DNA of 64,000 nt from Punica granatum (lineage: Eukaryota; Streptophyta; Magnoliopsida; Myrtales; Lythraceae), in assembly GCF_007655135.1 (NCBI RefSeq), contig NC_045133.1, positions 22,789,845 to 22,853,844 of the forward strand, in the 5' to 3' direction. Positions 12,553 to 25,710 of the stretch are shown in pieces. The position numbers and the translations under genes are program-made. Position 1 is the stretch's first letter, and every line of letters begins with the position of its first letter. Under the pieces are notes generated by a model, which was not told where the DNA came from, did no database searches, and worked only from the letters and a program-made list of their open reading frames with translations.

Positions 12553-15470
12553 TTCGAAACTATGGTGATTTCCAATTAAAAGTAATATGAATTTTCTGAA
12601 TGGAATTTTCTAGGTTTTTATTTTTTTCGTTTTCAGAATTATTTTTAATAAAAATAATGTTTAAAGATATCTCATCATAAAATTCGATTTTTTGATTTCC
12701 TTAATTTTTATAATTTATATAACATAATGTATCTGAAATAAGTGAGAAGATTTTATTATATGTATATATATTATTTAATAATCTTGAATTTTTTAAAATT
12801 AAAATTAATATTTCATCACATCAATATTAACATCAAAATAAGTTTATGTTATATTTTCTATTTATATTTTCGGAATTATTTTCAATAAAAAATTTTATTT
12901 TAAAGATATCTCATCTTAAAATCTGATATTTTTATTCCTTTAATTTTAATAATTTATATAAAATAATGTATTTGAAACAAATGAACAGATTTTATTATAT
13001 GTGTAGATATTATTTACTAATCTTAAATTTTTTAAAATAAGAATTAATATTTCATCACATCAATATTAACTTGAAAAAGGTATATATTAGTATATAAACT
13101 TATATATAATATTAATATATGGTTACGTAGACAACCTTCAATATATATAAGAAGAAAATGTATATATAAATTATATTTTTTATAGATATATCTATTTTTT
13201 AAAAATAGATTAGATAATATTTTATAGATTTATATGAATTATATTTTCTTTTCAAAAAACACACCAAATTAGTTCACCAAAGGAGGAAAACATATCAGAT
13301 TATATTTTATCTAAATTTTATATGAGAGTTCTAAATAAAAGTATCATACACATACACATTAGCCTATTCAACTCGCAAACAATACATCTATAACTAGAAG
13401 CGAGCTCTCAAAACATATGTCTACCTCTAGATACAAATGAGTTGATTAAATTTATATTTTAATTTTTTTCTCATTTTGACCGTAATTTTTCATTTTTTAT
13501 TTTTCTCTAATTTTTATTTTTATTTTCCTCATATTCTTTCTCAAGATTGGTAATGCGAGTTTCATCTCTCGAAAGACTATCCCTATACACAAGCTTTTAG
13601 AAAATAAGTTTGTATACCACTACACAAAAATGTTGTTGGTTTATTTCATTATTTTTGTTTCACTTTTGACTCTCGAATGAATTTTTCTTTTTAATTTTTA
13701 ATTATAATTTCTTTTTAGATTGGTGTACTATCATGTGCAATGCACGAGCTCCACGACTAGTACATACATACATATATACATACATATATATGAAAGCAAG
13801 ATACGAGGTGAGTCTGTCAAGATGCCTCAGAACGCTCCGTTTCTGAATAAAATTCTTAAATTTATCTTCAATTATAACATTCCATTTTAAAAATAGAAAA
13901 TACCATAAAATCTTCCGTAAACATCAAAATCAACGGACAAAATAAAAAAAAAATTCTTTTATTTGTGCGTGAATTGAGAGATCCTGTAAGTTGATCTCCC
14001 ATTAGTTTAAAACAAAATCGGACCGATATTAATGTACTAAGTACATATATACGTGTATATATATGAACAGGCTCTTATCCTTCGCTATCCATGCAATATC
14101 CACAAACATTGAATTATATTGGCTTTTCAAAAATCAAATTATATTAGTCACCCAAAAAATTAAATTATATAATATATTTTATAGATATTAAACATATTTA
14201 TTTTTTGAAAACAAATCAAATTATATGCTTACAGATTTCGTATAAAACACTATAAATAGAACGAAATCACAATTAACTGATTTAGCTTTCAAAAAAGTAT
14301 TGCTATCACTAGACTTGAGCTCTCAAAAAATTCATCTACTACAAGACGTGAAGGTGTGTTGTTTATTTTTATTTTCCTTTTTCACTTATGACTGTCAATC
14401 TAAAAAATATGAAAATGGAGACTAACCGAACTCAACTTCTTTTAATTTTTTTTTTTGCACCGTCAGTGCGTCCATGCAGGTATAAAATTTATGCATCGTG
14501 TTATTCTTTGAGAGGAACTTCTCAATTAATGTAAGTTTGAGATTGCAAACTCGCAAATAGTTTTGCGGCATCCATACAATATTGACAGGTATTGATGTAA
14601 ATTTATCTTTTTAATTTTTATTCACAATTTCCTTTTTAGACTGGTATAACTTTCCCATGCAACTGTACAACCCGGGACGTTCATCCAACTGAGACTAAGG
14701 TGTTCTCTGAATTTAATTCAGAATGCTCTCGCATTGTAGGGTGTTTAGCCTGAGAAAAAATGTAGGGATTTCTTTGAATTCTAGAAGTATGTTGTATTTT
14801 AGTTTTCACTGAGGTTGATGTTGCTTTGTCAGTAACGTGATCTCTTGCACAACTGTTGTTTTGATTTTATTAATATGTAAAAGGAGTATCGGTTTTTAGA
14901 TCAAGATAATATTACTGCATTTGGGTGACTATACATATCTATATATTTTTATATATACCATTCGGTTGTTAGATCAAGATAGTATTATTGCATTTGAGTG
15001 GACTATACATATCTAAATATATTTATATACACTATATATTTATTTTGCTTCTAAATCAAATTTGCATCATCTAAGTTTATGTAATTATTTCTCATTGGAT
15101 ATTAAACTTGTATTTTATAAACCTTTTATTTGCATGTACAATCAATTATATCAAATTTTAACTCAATTTATATATATACCGATAGTATTATTGCGGAGCT
15201 CAGGTGGGCCCAGCTAAATAGCCTCAGGAAACTTGGATTATTGAATGGAATTTTCTTGAATTTTTAAGTTTTTTAATGAATTATTATAGATTAAATAAAA
15301 AATATTTTTATCTTGATATCCCTGAAATATCTATATCTTGGATTTTTTTTATTTTTTAATTTAATGGTTGTTATAGATTAAAAATAGTTTTAGCTAAGAT
15401 ATCTTCTAAAATATCTTTACCTATAATTTATATATATATATATATATATATATCTTTACTTTTTTCTTCT
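12553..15470. other. AT-rich repeat sequence, no gene
   Basis: Extremely AT-rich. The paragraphs beginning near 12590 and 12840 are diverged copies of each other (shared words such as AAAGATATCTCATC and ATAATGTAT.TGAAA). Three short GC-richer pieces near 12010-12060, 13800-13860 and 15195-15260 share TCAG..GCCTCA-type words and may be relics of one repeat family. Confidence 0.55.
15285..15430 (-). repeat. Right copy of a dispersed inverted repeat
   Basis: Diverged reverse complement of 11830-11985. It is followed by a (TA)n tract to about 15456. Confidence 0.6.
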
Positions 15471-15477
15471 TCTTTTT

Positions 15478-16081
15478 TTGGCCAGGGATTTGCATGTTCA
15501 CCATCTGTTTTCTGAAGCATCAATGGTCCGGAAGTCTCATCCTTGGCTTCATGGAAATCGGTTCTCTTCTCGGTTGCATATAGGCTTTGCTGAAGTATGG
15601 TGGTTCGCTGGGAGGATTCTAGCCCCTAGTAGCATCAAGTTTTATGTGGGTCATCTTGCCACTGTCTTTGTCGGATATATACCACTGTCCATGTGGAATG
15701 GAAGACCAATAAGCCTAAGTACATCTGATCCACTCTCATTATCTTTTTCGAATATACTGTCATGTTTCTCTGATGTTATTCTGCTTAATCAAAATGAATT
15801 GGTACCGTGTACGTTGAACAGATTGCATGCATGAAAAGAAACACAGGTCCACATGAGAACGGAGTTTTGAACTTCACCTTGAGACATCAGGTGGAACTGA
15901 GCATCTGGTTGTTAACTCTCCATATGAAAAGCTTTACAGTTCAAAGTGAAGCGTGCTGGTCAAGATACTAAAGAAGCTGGCCTGGCCAGTGTTCAGGTGC
16001 AGAGCGAATTCTCGGGACTGAAATACAAAAAGGCGAGGATGTACACTGATTTGTTGGTTCTTGTTTCTGTAGCTTACCGTG
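15478..16081 (+). pseudogene. Unidentified gene remnant
   Basis: Base composition rises sharply from the flanking AT-rich sequence. In the second half, two frames one step apart look coding: about 15889-15952 (ending PYEKLYSSK before a TGA) and about 15950-16081 (with SEFSGLKYKKARMYT, ending at TAA 16079-16081). The switch suggests a frameshift in one ancestral exon. The first half (15478-15834) is open but matches nothing I know, and a neighbouring frame also looks hydrophobic and broken. I could not name the family. It may be the 3' end of a decayed gene or a captured fragment. Confidence 0.45.
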
Positions 16082-16511
16082 ACTAAAGTCGTTCAGCTTT
16101 CTGCTGTTGATCTGCTCATATGGTCCACTCTTGTATTTGGAAGGACATCTGGCTGGCCTTTCTTCGCTGGTTTTGCTTTTTCACTCGATTTTCTCCTGAT
16201 GAAATAGAGCCTCGACCGAAGCTTCATCTGGGGAAAATCATTTTTGTGCCTTTAAGGTTCCCACCCCATTTGTTAATTGATGATATGAGACAGCAAGTCA
16301 ATGATAACATCTGATTCTCATTTCACTGATGTTGGGAAGTAAGGACAGAGAAGGAGTTAATTTCGGCTTGTTATGAAACAGAAAAAAGGAGCAGTTTCTT
16401 CTTCACTATTTAGACCCTTTCCAAATATTTCCTTTGAATGGAAGGAAAAGAAAAAGCCTTAATCCTTAACCTATAAAACAGAAGGACGAGAAATGCCGAA
16501 GTAAAATGGAG

Positions 16512-19500
16512 CTATGCAAAACTATCGTCTTCAATGTTGCTTCGGCTCCTGTAAAGTTTACAAAACGCAATGTACAGCAGCAAGCTCAGTGCGCTCCCCA
16601 GAGCCAGGAGCCAGTAGTACTTGTCTAGACGAGCCTCGTTCATGTTATCAGAGAACCAGCTATGGCCCCTCGTGATAGACTCGATGATGGAGATCATCAG
16701 GGCACTCAAGAAGCCGCCTACGCCGAAGACACTAGTGTAGAGCGCAAACCCCATGGTCCTCATCCGGAGAGGGACCTCTCTGTAGAAGAACTCTTGCATC
16801 CCGACCACCGTGAAAACATCAGACATGCCTAGTATTATGTACTGAGGGAGCAACCAGAATATGCTGAGGGACGCATTGTTGGGACCAGTTAGGGGACTAG
16901 GTTTCCCAACTTCTCCCTTAGCAATCTCCAACCTCTTAGTCTCGACCTGGGCAGCGATAACCATAGCCACGATGGTAAGGAACATCCCGATTCCCATCCT
17001 TTGCATCACATTCATGCCTTTCTCGTTCCGGGTGAAGATGCGGACAATAGGGATGAGCATTTTGTCATAAAGGGGCATGAGGAGGATTATCGACAGCGTG
17101 ATGGTGCTCTGCAAGGTCGCCGGCGGGATCTTGAAGCTGCCCCTTCCAACGGTTCTTCTCATCACCATGCCCTGCTTGGTGAAGAATGTTGCTGGCTGTT
17201 GGAAGATGACGGCGAACATTAGGAGTGTTATCCATATGGGCAATAGCCTGAGCACCACTTTTGCATTTTTAAGCATGTAAAATTTTTGCCCGTTCTTTGG
17301 GTCCTCCTCAGTGATCCCGACATTGTGATGACAGAGAGGCTTCTCTTGCAGCCTGCACATAATAATAACAATTCAAAGATCATGAACTTTCGAATATCTC
17401 ACAAACTTGTGCTCTTGCAAATATATTCCACTAAAAGGTGAAAACCAGAAAGAAGAAATTCTCACTGGACATCAATATAATCGGTAAGAATTTAGGACAC
17501 GGACTTACTCAAGCTCACCCAGTTCAGACTTCTCATCAGGTAATTTGATGCCACTACCCACCATTTTGGTTGCAGCTGCCTTGATAGCTTTAACTATCCA
17601 CGTGAAGGGCCTCCTATCAACATCCAGGACCTGTTTGTGGGCATAAATCCGGTTCCCGCAGCAGAAGAGTGCAATCGAGATCGCCATAGCCCCAGTCGGA
17701 ATAGAAAACCCAATGACCCACCCAATAGTGTCCTGGATGTAGGACAGGACCGTGATCCCCAGCAGGCACCCACTGCAGACCCCAAAGTAATTCCACTTGA
17801 AGAACTGGCTCTTCTTGTCAGGCGGTCCACGTTCATCCTTAGTACAGGGCAGTTCCTCCTCCTCGGCCTCAAGCTGGTCTGTCGCGAAAGCCTGGAGGGA
17901 CGGGTTGTACCCTCCCAGCCCAACTGAGATCAGGCACAGGGACGAGAAGAGGAAGGCTGAGCTCGATTTGTTTTCCGGGGACCATGCCGTTGCCATTGCG
18001 GTCGATGTCAGTGCCGTGAGCCCCTTTAATAATCACCATTAAGAACGGCAATTAGTATTACATGAAACAATGAGAAATCCGAGTCTTCACTATCCCAATA
18101 AGCTGATATAACAATTAATCGAGCGTTGTTTAGCACGTAATCACTAGGTCTATGCATCGGTTAGTTCTACTTTGGTTGGTTTTGAGCACTAATTGATAAT
18201 GAGGAACATGTCATCTCGCATATGCAGCATTGACAATCAATAGGACAAAAGACCATTAATCTCTTTACTTCTTTTAAGGCTAGTGAATCTTGCTTATCTA
18301 CCCAAAAGACCGGTAAATCTCCCTAATTAACTCACCTGACCTAATTACCACTCATCGGCTTGCCGACTATAATCAGGTTTTGCATCGAACCTACATGTTT
18401 GGTATGAGGTGATGGAAAGGAGTGGAATGAAACCGCTATATACAAGAAATGAGCACGAGAAAAACCTTCAACTTCCGACTAATTGAGAACCAACAGCAAA
18501 ACTCCAATGAATTGTACATTACGAAATCGTGTCTGGAGATCATTAGTCAGTTTCCGAGATGGAAGGTAGAATTAATAACTGTTCAACTTTGCAAAACCGA
18601 GACGACAGCAGGAAGTAAAAATTAATTGATCAGACTGACCTTATGATAAGTTTGGAACTACCTAGCTATAGAAGCTATATATATACGAGATTGATAGTCA
18701 ATAGATTTGATCAAACTTACCAATACATACAAGAAAGAGAAGGCCAAGACGGTGGAGTAGCGGTCCCAGTAGGAGTCGGCGAGAGGGGCGATGAAGAGGG
18801 GGAGAATGGAGGTGAGGCCGCACCAGCTGCTCACCATCTTGGCCGCCGACGAGTTTCTCATCTCCATCACGTCTGTCAGGTATGTCACTAGGTTCGATGC
18901 CACCCCTTTGAACACGAAACGCTCCAGCCCCGCTATCACTGCACACACAGAAAAACTTATACCACGTCGGAAAAGAAAAGGAAAATCCATGGGTTAATAT
19001 ATGGCTTGAGTATCACCACTTATCAGCTTGAGTTTTAAGTGGATATGGGCCCACATCCGTATAAGTCCATGGAACTTTAATATGGTATCAAAGTTTAGGT
19101 TACGTGTATGCGTGCCTACGCGCGTGTGCGCACTCACACCACGTCAGGCCCAGTATGTCGAGTGCAGCCAAAGTGCGCCTTGTGTTAGTCCCCCCTCGCC
19201 CGAGCACAGAAGAAGAGCCCGGCTCGAGGTCAATTGTTGAGGGCGGGTGTTTAAGGGCACGTGACAATGTGTAGGCAGAAATAGACCACACGTTAAACAT
19301 GAGAGCGGGTGTTGAGGAGTAAAATTGGATAAATCCCACATCGGAAAAGAAAAGGAAAATCCATGCGCCTTGTGTTAGTCCCCCTCGCCCGAGCACGGAA
19401 GAAGAGCCCGGCTCGAGGTCAATTGTTGAGAGCGGGTATTTAAAGGCACGTGACAATATGTAGGCAGAAATAGACCACACGTTGCACGTGAGGGTGGGTG

Positions 19501-19842
19501 TTAAGGAGTAAAATAGGATAAATCCCATATCGGAAAAGAAAAGGAAAATCCATGCGCCTTGTGTTAGTCCTCCCTTGCCCAAGCACGGAAGAAGAGCCCG
19601 GCTCGAGGTCAATTATTGAGGACGGGTGTTTAAGGGCACGTGACAATGTGTAGGCAGAAATAGACCACGCGTTGCACATGAGGGCGGGTGTTGATGAGTA
19701 AAATAGGATAAATCACACATCGGAAAAGAAAAGGAAAATCATGAGTTAATATATGACTTCGATACCACCACTTATCAGGTTGGGTTAACAAGAACGAGAA
19801 TTCCATACCGATGAGAAGGACGCACGACCGGTTGAGTCCCAT
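16512..19842 (-). CDS. NRT1/PTR family transporter, NPF5.5-like, 4 exons
   Basis: Proton-coupled transporter of the NPF (POT/PTR, major facilitator) family; members move nitrate, peptides or hormones across plasma or vacuolar membranes, and the substrate here is unknown. Minus-strand exons by frame and splice sites: 19842-19809, 18938-18721, 18023-17509, 17352-16512 (stop TAG), giving 535 residues. All introns are GT..AG and phases match. Family motifs include LADSYWDRY in the early membrane segments, the [12 protein letters not shown] central motif, and the late segment with [12 protein letters not shown]. The start MGLNRSC, with little before the first helix, matches the short N-terminus of the NPF5.5 group. 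The first helix reads AGLERF where most NPFs have ExxER, so the leading proton-coupling Glu is absent. Intron 1 holds a TRIM-like repeat array. No disabling mutation is seen. Confidence 0.88.
18950..19790 (+). mobile_element. TRIM-like LTR retroelement remnant with tandem amplification, in NPF intron 1
   Basis: The plus strand shows the hallmarks of a small LTR element. LTR-like sequence contains the widespread plant word CCCACATCGG (or its variants), and TGGTATCAAAG near 19081-19092 resembles an initiator-Met tRNA primer-binding site. Internal sequence then runs to a purine-ended GAGCGGG and an LTR start TGTTGAGGAG. That internal/LTR junction recurs with LTR starts at 19310, 19499 and 19689. 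No coding capacity. It lies between exon 1 and exon 2 of the transporter, in the opposite orientation. Confidence 0.7.
19175..19742 (+). repeat. Three tandem copies of a ~189-bp unit
   Basis: Units start with GCGCCTTGTGTTAGTC at 19175, 19365 and 19554 and each ends in CGGAAAAGAAAAGGAAAATC. Each unit covers the 3' internal part of the TRIM-like element plus about 60 bp of its LTR. Copies differ by scattered substitutions and 1-3 bp length changes. The short open frames through them on the minus strand are repeat artefacts. Confidence 0.9.
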
Positions 19843-21820
19843 TATCGGAGATCAACGACGGAGAGAGGATCGATGAAGCTCAATGGATCCACCCGAGATC
19901 AAAACTAAAACAAGAAGCAAAAGAGTAGGGTGGTGAAATGAGAAAGAAGTGGTGGCAAAACACGAATAGATAATGCAATTATGGCTTTACGACCTTATAT
20001 AAAGAAATAGAAATTTAAACGAAGGGATATACATAGTTTCACCGACAAAAACTCAACGTGAATAGGTCCTCCATGAGAATATGTATTATTGCACTATGCC
20101 CCATCAAATATGTTTGCTCTCTTTGTTTCTTTTCATTTTACGTACATGAGTGGCTTCCCCAATTTGCCGTCATACTTCCATCTATATAGCATCCCCTACA
20201 ATAAATGGGGTAGAACTGTAAATATCAATTATACTAGGAATTTTGTGTTTTTTAAATTTTATTGTTATATTCTTATAAATTGAATTGACAATTGAGATGT
20301 AATTTTTTACATGGACAATTTGCTTATGAGCTCTTAAATTAATTTTTATCTTGCATGGATATGAAATTTATTATATTAAAGTTTATATAGTATAAAATAA
20401 TTTTTTCTATATATTACAATAAAATATAAATCAATATTAATAATTTTTTAATATCTAATGTTTCAAGATAAATTTTCTTTACAAAACAGTGACCCCCACT
20501 CCTCATCTCCACGCTCATTAATTCCGTACTTCGGAATTTTACCATCATCATGATCTAAGAGATTAAAACAAGCATGCGAATGACACCAAACAAATCACTA
20601 ATTAAAGGGGTGCTGCAGTATTTAGCACATCTCCTCCAAAACATTGGCCTTGTTTGGGTTGTTTGAGGCTTTCAGCAAAGAGATAAAGATTGAAGCCCCC
20701 AAAAAAAGAAAATCCCACAAAAAGAAAAAGAAAAGAAAAAAAAAGAACAAACAGATTCATAAAGAAAAGGTTTAAAATAAACAAAGTATAGTTCAATTGA
20801 TAAATCGTGCTCTATATAAGTGCAAAATTACATATAGGAGTTTGAAAATCACTGGAGATCCCACACTTAGCATAAAAGTTTGAAAATTAAAGCACTTCGT
20901 CATCAAGATTTATCTGCCAACGTCTGAGCAAAGATTTGTTAAATCTTCCGTTCTCTCCTCTTCTTCTTCGCAAACTACCACTCAGTCGCAAGCAAAACTT
21001 GGGGGCCACGAGGCATGTCAGGCCACGTGGCACATCGGAGTATAATCCGATGGAGATTTCCATTACAACAAGGGAGGGGTTCCTTTACAATCTGGGACAT
21101 TGCAGCAGTAAATTGCAATTCAATCACAGCATCAAATATGTAAAATCGAAGATATCAGCGCATCTGCACCTATTGCGAAGGATAGAATGAAGTACAAACC
21201 TGCACCTGTCGCGAACCAGTGGGTGGCCTCAGGAGAAATCGTCGTTGAATTAGTTTTCATGAACTGCATGACCTCGGGGATGGATTTCTGTTATGTGTTG
21301 GTAGCTCATTCCATTTATTATACTGACACGATTGATGAACTCCGCAAAATATATAATTATTGAAAGTAATAATATCGCAAAGATAATATTACCGATTGAA
21401 AATCAAAACGCAGGAAAATTTCCAATCCCGAAAATATTATACATGGATGTAATCGCATCTTATTAATAATATATATCTAGTACCAAAATATATATTACCA
21501 CTAGTTATTTACCTGTGCCTTGCATGGATTGACTTAATTATGTTTGTTTATAGAAATAAATATTGGAAATTAATTTAAATTTTTGCTCTTTTATACGAAT
21601 AAATGCATCCAAAAATGATATTCTTATATTTGACCTTCCGAATAAGTTTCTAGTCATAAAAACAAATTTTGAAAATTAATTTATCTTTTTGATATGAGGT
21701 AATCTATCTAGATTACCGGGAATATTCTTTTAAATTACGTTGGCCCACAACATTACCATGTTAGGTTGGGCATATTACTAGCAATCTGAATTGCTTTGGT
21801 AATCTATTTTCCCTCCATAT
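19843..21820. other. Intergenic 5' of the NPF transporter gene
   Basis: 19843-20000 probably holds the 5' leader and promoter of the transporter (minus strand); TTATATAAAG at 19994-20003 (plus) is AT-rich but the TATA element is not certain. The rest is AT-rich with no gene seen. Confidence 0.45.
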
Positions 21821-21821
21821 A

Positions 21822-22513
21822 CGGTGTCTGTTTGGATTGCCACCAAAGTGGGAATGTTAAAAAATTATAATTCCAAATTTGGCCTTGTCTTGTTCTTTCG
21901 TCTCCTCTTCCATGTAATACCTAGCAAGGGCGGAACTTCCATGAAAACCTAGAAAGGGAGGCTGGAACAAGGACAGCTGGGTGGTCGGAGCAAGCACAGC
22001 AGCCTCCATATTCCACCAGACGAAGCACCCTTTGTTCCCGCCATAGCCATTGCTCTTCTTCCTTTCTTTTTGTTAGGCTTTCGGATTAAAGCTTCTAGAT
22101 CCGAATTCGAAGCTATGTGCTTCAATTAGAAGCCCATAAACATCAAAATAATCCATATGTGCAGAGGCAATGGAGTTTCACATATATTCTTTTTTATGGT
22201 CATTGCTTCTCTTGGGAAGAGGTGGGCACGAGAGGAGTTTGGGCTCTGGTCGACATGACGGAGATGAGAACCACCCCCCCCCGGGGGGGGGGGGGGGGGG
22301 GGGGTGGGGAAGGGAAAGGAAATTGAAGGCATTATAGGAATAAAATTTGAAATTTTTAGATGACCATCAAATACCAAACAAGGTTATGTAAATTACTAAC
22401 AATTTGAAAGCACCAAACACTTGTAATCTACACTACTGAGAATTTAATTGGTAGTAATCTATATTAGTGGAAATCCAGATTACCAGTAATCTTATTTGGT
22501 AATGTACCAAACG
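21822..22513. mobile_element. Possible TIR element with GGTG..GTTTGG ends
   Basis: The left end reads GGTGTCTGTTTGG and the right end, in reverse complement, GGTGGCGTTTGGT. Both then run into related TTACC/TTGCC words. No clear target duplication was found, so the boundaries and superfamily are uncertain (PIF/Harbinger-like ends are possible). It contains a long G homopolymer. Confidence 0.4.
22272..22302. repeat. C-run followed by long G homopolymer
   Basis: About ten C residues are followed directly by more than twenty G residues. This is a natural homopolymer or an assembly or polishing weak point; length calls here are not reliable. Confidence 0.85.
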
Positions 22514-23380
22514 CCACCTAAATTATATTAATATCACACATGTACTACAAATTAGAAAAGGAAATATGGTATAGATAGCTATAAATCAAGATAGTTTATT
22601 GTCGTAATAATATAAATGTGTATTTATCTTATAAAAAATTAATTTATAAGAGAAGCAATTAAATTGTTTTTTAAACAAATAAGTATATAATTACTCTAAA
22701 AATGGACTATACCAATTTTAAATCAAGAATCCCGTCGGAAAAACATATATGGAATTATTTCTTGATGTCAAATATATATATATATATATATTACATAAAA
22801 TAATCTTTTATTAATTGTCACATGCCCAAAAGCATGCATAAAAGTGGTATAGAATCAATTTATTAATTGCTTATAACTTTGTACCACTAATAATATTTAC
22901 TTTTATCCAAATGTCGATATAATCCTCCATATCTTCTACTCGGGATGCCTCGCAAATTACTATACAAAAAAAAAAGATAAAGAGCAGAACATTTAATAAT
23001 AGTAAAATTAAATTAAATTCACCCAAAAATAGTAAAATAAAAGGATTAGCGGTTAAATTAATTATATTTTTCCTTCATTATCTTTTTGCCTACATACATA
23101 AAATATTTATGTAATACATGAATAATTCGCAACTTCTACCTTCACAAAGATTCTTATTTTAAATTGTTTAATATTTGTATAGTATGATCACCAGTTTCTT
23201 ACATATGTACTAATTCGATCCTAATTATTTCTATAGCGAGCTTTATCTTTACACAAATAAATATGAATTTACATATATATATTTTATAGATAAAATATTT
23301 ATCTTATTTTTTGCTTAAACAAATTCTAGAAAAAATTATAAAATTTAACAACATTTATTATTTATTTGTCATATATTCCA
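22514..23380. other. AT-rich intergenic
   Basis: No gene or bounded element seen. A (TA)n tract lies near 22766-22791. Confidence 0.6.
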
Positions 23381-23715
23381 ACACTATGTTTGGATTTGGG
23401 GTAGAGGAGCGGAAGAGGAGAAAAGGGAAAAAATTCCCCTGTTTGGTTTTGCAATTTTAATGAAGGGGAACGATAATGAGGCGGAATTATTCACCTCGAT
23501 TCCCTTCCAAACCCCAATTTTCTTTCGACCCTGATTTGGGGTTGAATGGAGGTGAAAAGAATAATTAAAAGTTCATCCGTTAAAAATTTCCAAATATGGC
23601 TAATTTTTCCTTCCTCTCCTCTTATTAGACTATATCCAAACGAAATTAATTTTTGCCCTCCCTTTCCCTCCCCTCCCTTACATTCCGCTTAATGAATCAT
23701 ATCCAAACAAAGTGT
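23381..23715. mobile_element. Small TIR element (MITE-like), 335 bp
   Basis: The left end ACACTATGTTTGGATTTG and the reverse complement of the right end ACACTTTGTTTGGATATG match at 16 of 18 positions. The interior is purine-rich on one side and pyrimidine-rich on the other, so it can fold back. No clear target duplication, so the superfamily is unassigned. Confidence 0.6.
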
Positions 23716-25676
23716 AACTCTTTTGATGTATGAACATTAATAATTCTGATGTTTAGTTATCTATTACAATAAATTTTGTATGTTGTGACAAATTTTATTG
23801 CTACGAAAGAAATTTTATTATAAAAAAAGTTTATTGTGATAAGAATGTTAAATTATAATAAATAATGTCTTATAATGCACATGCTTAATATGTATGTAGA
23901 TACATATATATTTATTTTTACACATATTTTCAATATTATGTGTGCGTCGAAAATCAAGTATTTTCATAATAACTAATATATATGTATATAAATACTTAAT
24001 ATGCTATATATGTACATACTTAACATGTATATTATGATAAGAATGTTAAATTACACGAACAATGTGTAATTTAACTGTCCATAATCCGATATATAGAACT
24101 TAAACCTAGAGAATAAGAAATCAACATTAAAGAACAATGTGTACTTTTCTACCTTCACAGAGGACCATCTCAAGTTACATTCAAATCCAACAAAAATAAA
24201 ATAAACTCACACTGACGCTTGATGAGAAAAAGTAGACATTAAGTGCACTTTTGAAAATGACTATCATCACAAACATGGGAGAGAACTGGACCATCGTACT
24301 ATTCTTGAGGCATAAAATTATACGGTGGTCACCTCCATATAGAGGAAAATACATTAATTCATTGTTATTTCATTTATTATTGTACGCTATTCTTTATTGA
24401 GCAGTTACAAATGGTAATAATTTAGGTACTAATTTTATCTTTTAATTTCTATACCTGACTCTGAAATAAAATGCATGAAAAATGAATATGGAAGTTAACT
24501 TTTAGGTACTAATTTCGGCTCTTAATTTTTATGACTGATGACTATGAAATTAAATGCATTAAAAAAATATGGAAATTTATTTATTACTCTTCTTTCATTT
24601 CAATTTTACAAATTGGTTAGCATGGAAGGCATTTTACTAATTATTAATCTGACCATATTTATTTATATGTATATAGATATATAGATAGATTATGTATGAG
24701 ATCTATATATATTATTGATATATTTTTTATATTATTTGTCTATATGAATTGGAAATAAATCATCATATGTATTATTTATAAATATATTGATATACTTATT
24801 TGCATTTGGTCATATTGTTTGTTCATTTTCAAATTGTATAATGCGTTATTTGTATAAATATTTATAGTTATACCCCTTTTATTGATTGCAGGGGCCAGGG
24901 AATACAACTTTATATATATATATATATATATATATTCGGCTTAAAATATGTATGGATGCATATATATGAATAATAAATAGATAGATAGATAGATAGATAG
25001 ATATGGAAAATATTACAATTCCTCAAAATATATTGTAGCTAATTAAGGAGACTCGGGCAGTCATGTGCAATGGACAAATATATATGTAGATTGCTCCGTG
25101 CCAAGGACAGTGATGTATGTACGCATATATGTCACTACTGTGTGACATAAGGGGCCACTAATTAGGGTAAGGGAATATATCTTTATTCTTGTTTCTGATT
25201 TTAGGAAAACAAATTGTAAAAATGGCTCTTGAGTCGATCGGGCATTCCCCAGATAAATAGAAATGTCATATTCCGCGACATATATATTTCTCACTGTGGC
25301 TTCAAAAATAAGGACTCCAGCCTACAGGCTACTGATTGATTAGAATTGTATAATTAAAACACCGGCGCACACACGGAATCCAGCAGCTGGTAGTCTCAAA
25401 ATTTATCTCCACCATGATGCATTAAGCAAATTCTTACATGATCCTGTCTATCCTTGCTGCCTGGCGCAAATCAGGAGATTATTAGTTTAGTATGCAGGCA
25501 GTGGGACATTTGACCATGATTTTAACTATTAAATATTTTACAGTACTAACTATACGTGACTAAAATACCACCATTTGAAAAGGTATTCCCCTTTGGAAGT
25601 GGAAAATGATTTTTTGAAAAAGGATTGCAATGATAATTGTTAATGGCCAATTACTTTGGTACGTGTATGTGTGTGT

Positions 25677-25710
<34 letters not shown>

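Noticed and set aside
19100..19842. Several minus-strand frames of 65-170 codons in NPF intron 1
   Set aside because: They repeat with the 189-bp unit and are products of the tandem array; only the 34 bases at 19809-19842 are exon 1.
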